Below, one piece after another: positions 5,010-5,234 of a stretch of DNA of 5,234 bases. The stretch's first letter is position 1; every line of letters starts with the position of its first letter. The translations under genes were made by a program, and so were the position numbers. The stretch is taken from the NCBI GenBank assembly GCA_021789565.1, contig JAJYJL010000727.1, positions 1 to 5,234 on the forward strand, read 5' to 3'. The stretch comes from Acidobacteriota bacterium (GTDB taxonomy: Bacteria; Acidobacteriota; Terriglobia; UBA7540). The notes below the pieces were generated by a model. It was not told the origin of the DNA. It saw only the letters and a program-made list of their open reading frames with translations, and did not search any database.

Positions 5010-5234
5010 CGCTTTCTCTGTAGCGGTGGGCCTGCTTCCCGCCGCTCCTGGCGCTTCCGGCAGAGACAAACCAATGTCCCGGCGCGCTCCGGCAGGGTGA
5101 CCGGCGGGCGGAACTTGAAGAACCGGTTGCGCCGCCGGGATGGAGTGTCAATTTCTGCCTGGCAGGCTGCAGGACTTTCTCGCCACATTCATCGTTTTTG
5201 CTTCAGCCTTGTCCGTCCCCTGCTGCCGGAGCAG
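5010..5234. other. Right flank: hairpin after the NnrS-like gene, no firm gene
   Basis: Fourteen bases past the stop, GCGGTGGG (5023-5030) can pair with CCCGCCGC (5038-5045) through eight pairs (one G-T) around a 7-base loop. No T-run follows, so termination there would not be classical. An ATG at 5140 opens a plus-strand frame running off the window (MECQFLPGRLQDFLATFIVF...). It has a hydrophobic stretch but no convincing Shine-Dalgarno, so I do not call it. GCTCCGGCAG (5086-5095) recurs inverted at 5223-5232. Confidence 0.35.

Noticed and set aside
4682..5188. 168-codon minus-strand frame over the end of the NnrS-like gene
   Set aside because: Mostly antisense to a well-supported gene, Arg/Pro-rich, no ribosome site and no recognisable domain.
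5140..5234. Plus-strand frame from ATG 5140 running off the window, with a hydrophobic stretch
   Set aside because: Only 31 codons are visible, the Shine-Dalgarno is weak, and the hydrophobic segment could be chance; mentioned in the flank entry only.

Overview
The window looks like a chromosomal segment of an environmental, moderately GC-rich Gram-negative bacterium. An Acidobacteriota-like host is my best guess. It rests on the style of the outer-membrane beta-barrel protein (signal peptide followed by 'VEVFGGYSYLNID') and on the membrane gene at the right end. This is an impression, not a test.

Left part (1-1290), minus strand: a P63C-domain gene of the kind carried by phages and integrated elements (126-1157). 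It has a TTGACA promoter whose spacer is filled by an 18-bp near-perfect palindrome, and the predicted transcript would start at or next to the ATG. A strong intrinsic terminator (1252-1289) insulates it from the next minus-strand gene.

Middle (1288-2771), minus strand: a likely two-gene unit. It is read from a signal-peptide/beta-barrel/PDZ protein (1866-2750, good Shine-Dalgarno) into a small membrane-anchored HIRAN-domain protein (1288-1809). The HIRAN stop codon lies inside the terminator stem, and its last ~37 codons contain a large palindrome and do not look like HIRAN sequence.

2772-3452: a mostly non-genic stretch. It holds a palindrome upstream of the barrel gene, a 134-codon open frame that may be a decayed multihaem cytochrome (low confidence), a 34-codon ORF with a perfect Shine-Dalgarno and a genuine CxxCH motif, and a CRP/FNR-type dyad.

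Right part (3459-5009), plus strand: a 516-aa protein with an N-terminal ScdA_N/DUF1858-like domain fused to a roughly 12-helix NnrS-like membrane domain (HAHAH motif). Both parts belong to families tied to nitric-oxide and iron-sulfur stress. The FNR-like dyad sits where a class II activator would sit relative to a weak -10, so the simplest reading is an NO- or oxygen-responsive gene. The last 225 bases hold a hairpin and no gene I can support.

No tRNA, rRNA, CRISPR array, transposase or integrase is visible. The most interesting part is 3226-5009: the ScdA_N-NnrS fusion, its FNR-like site, and the divergent CxxCH micro-ORF.
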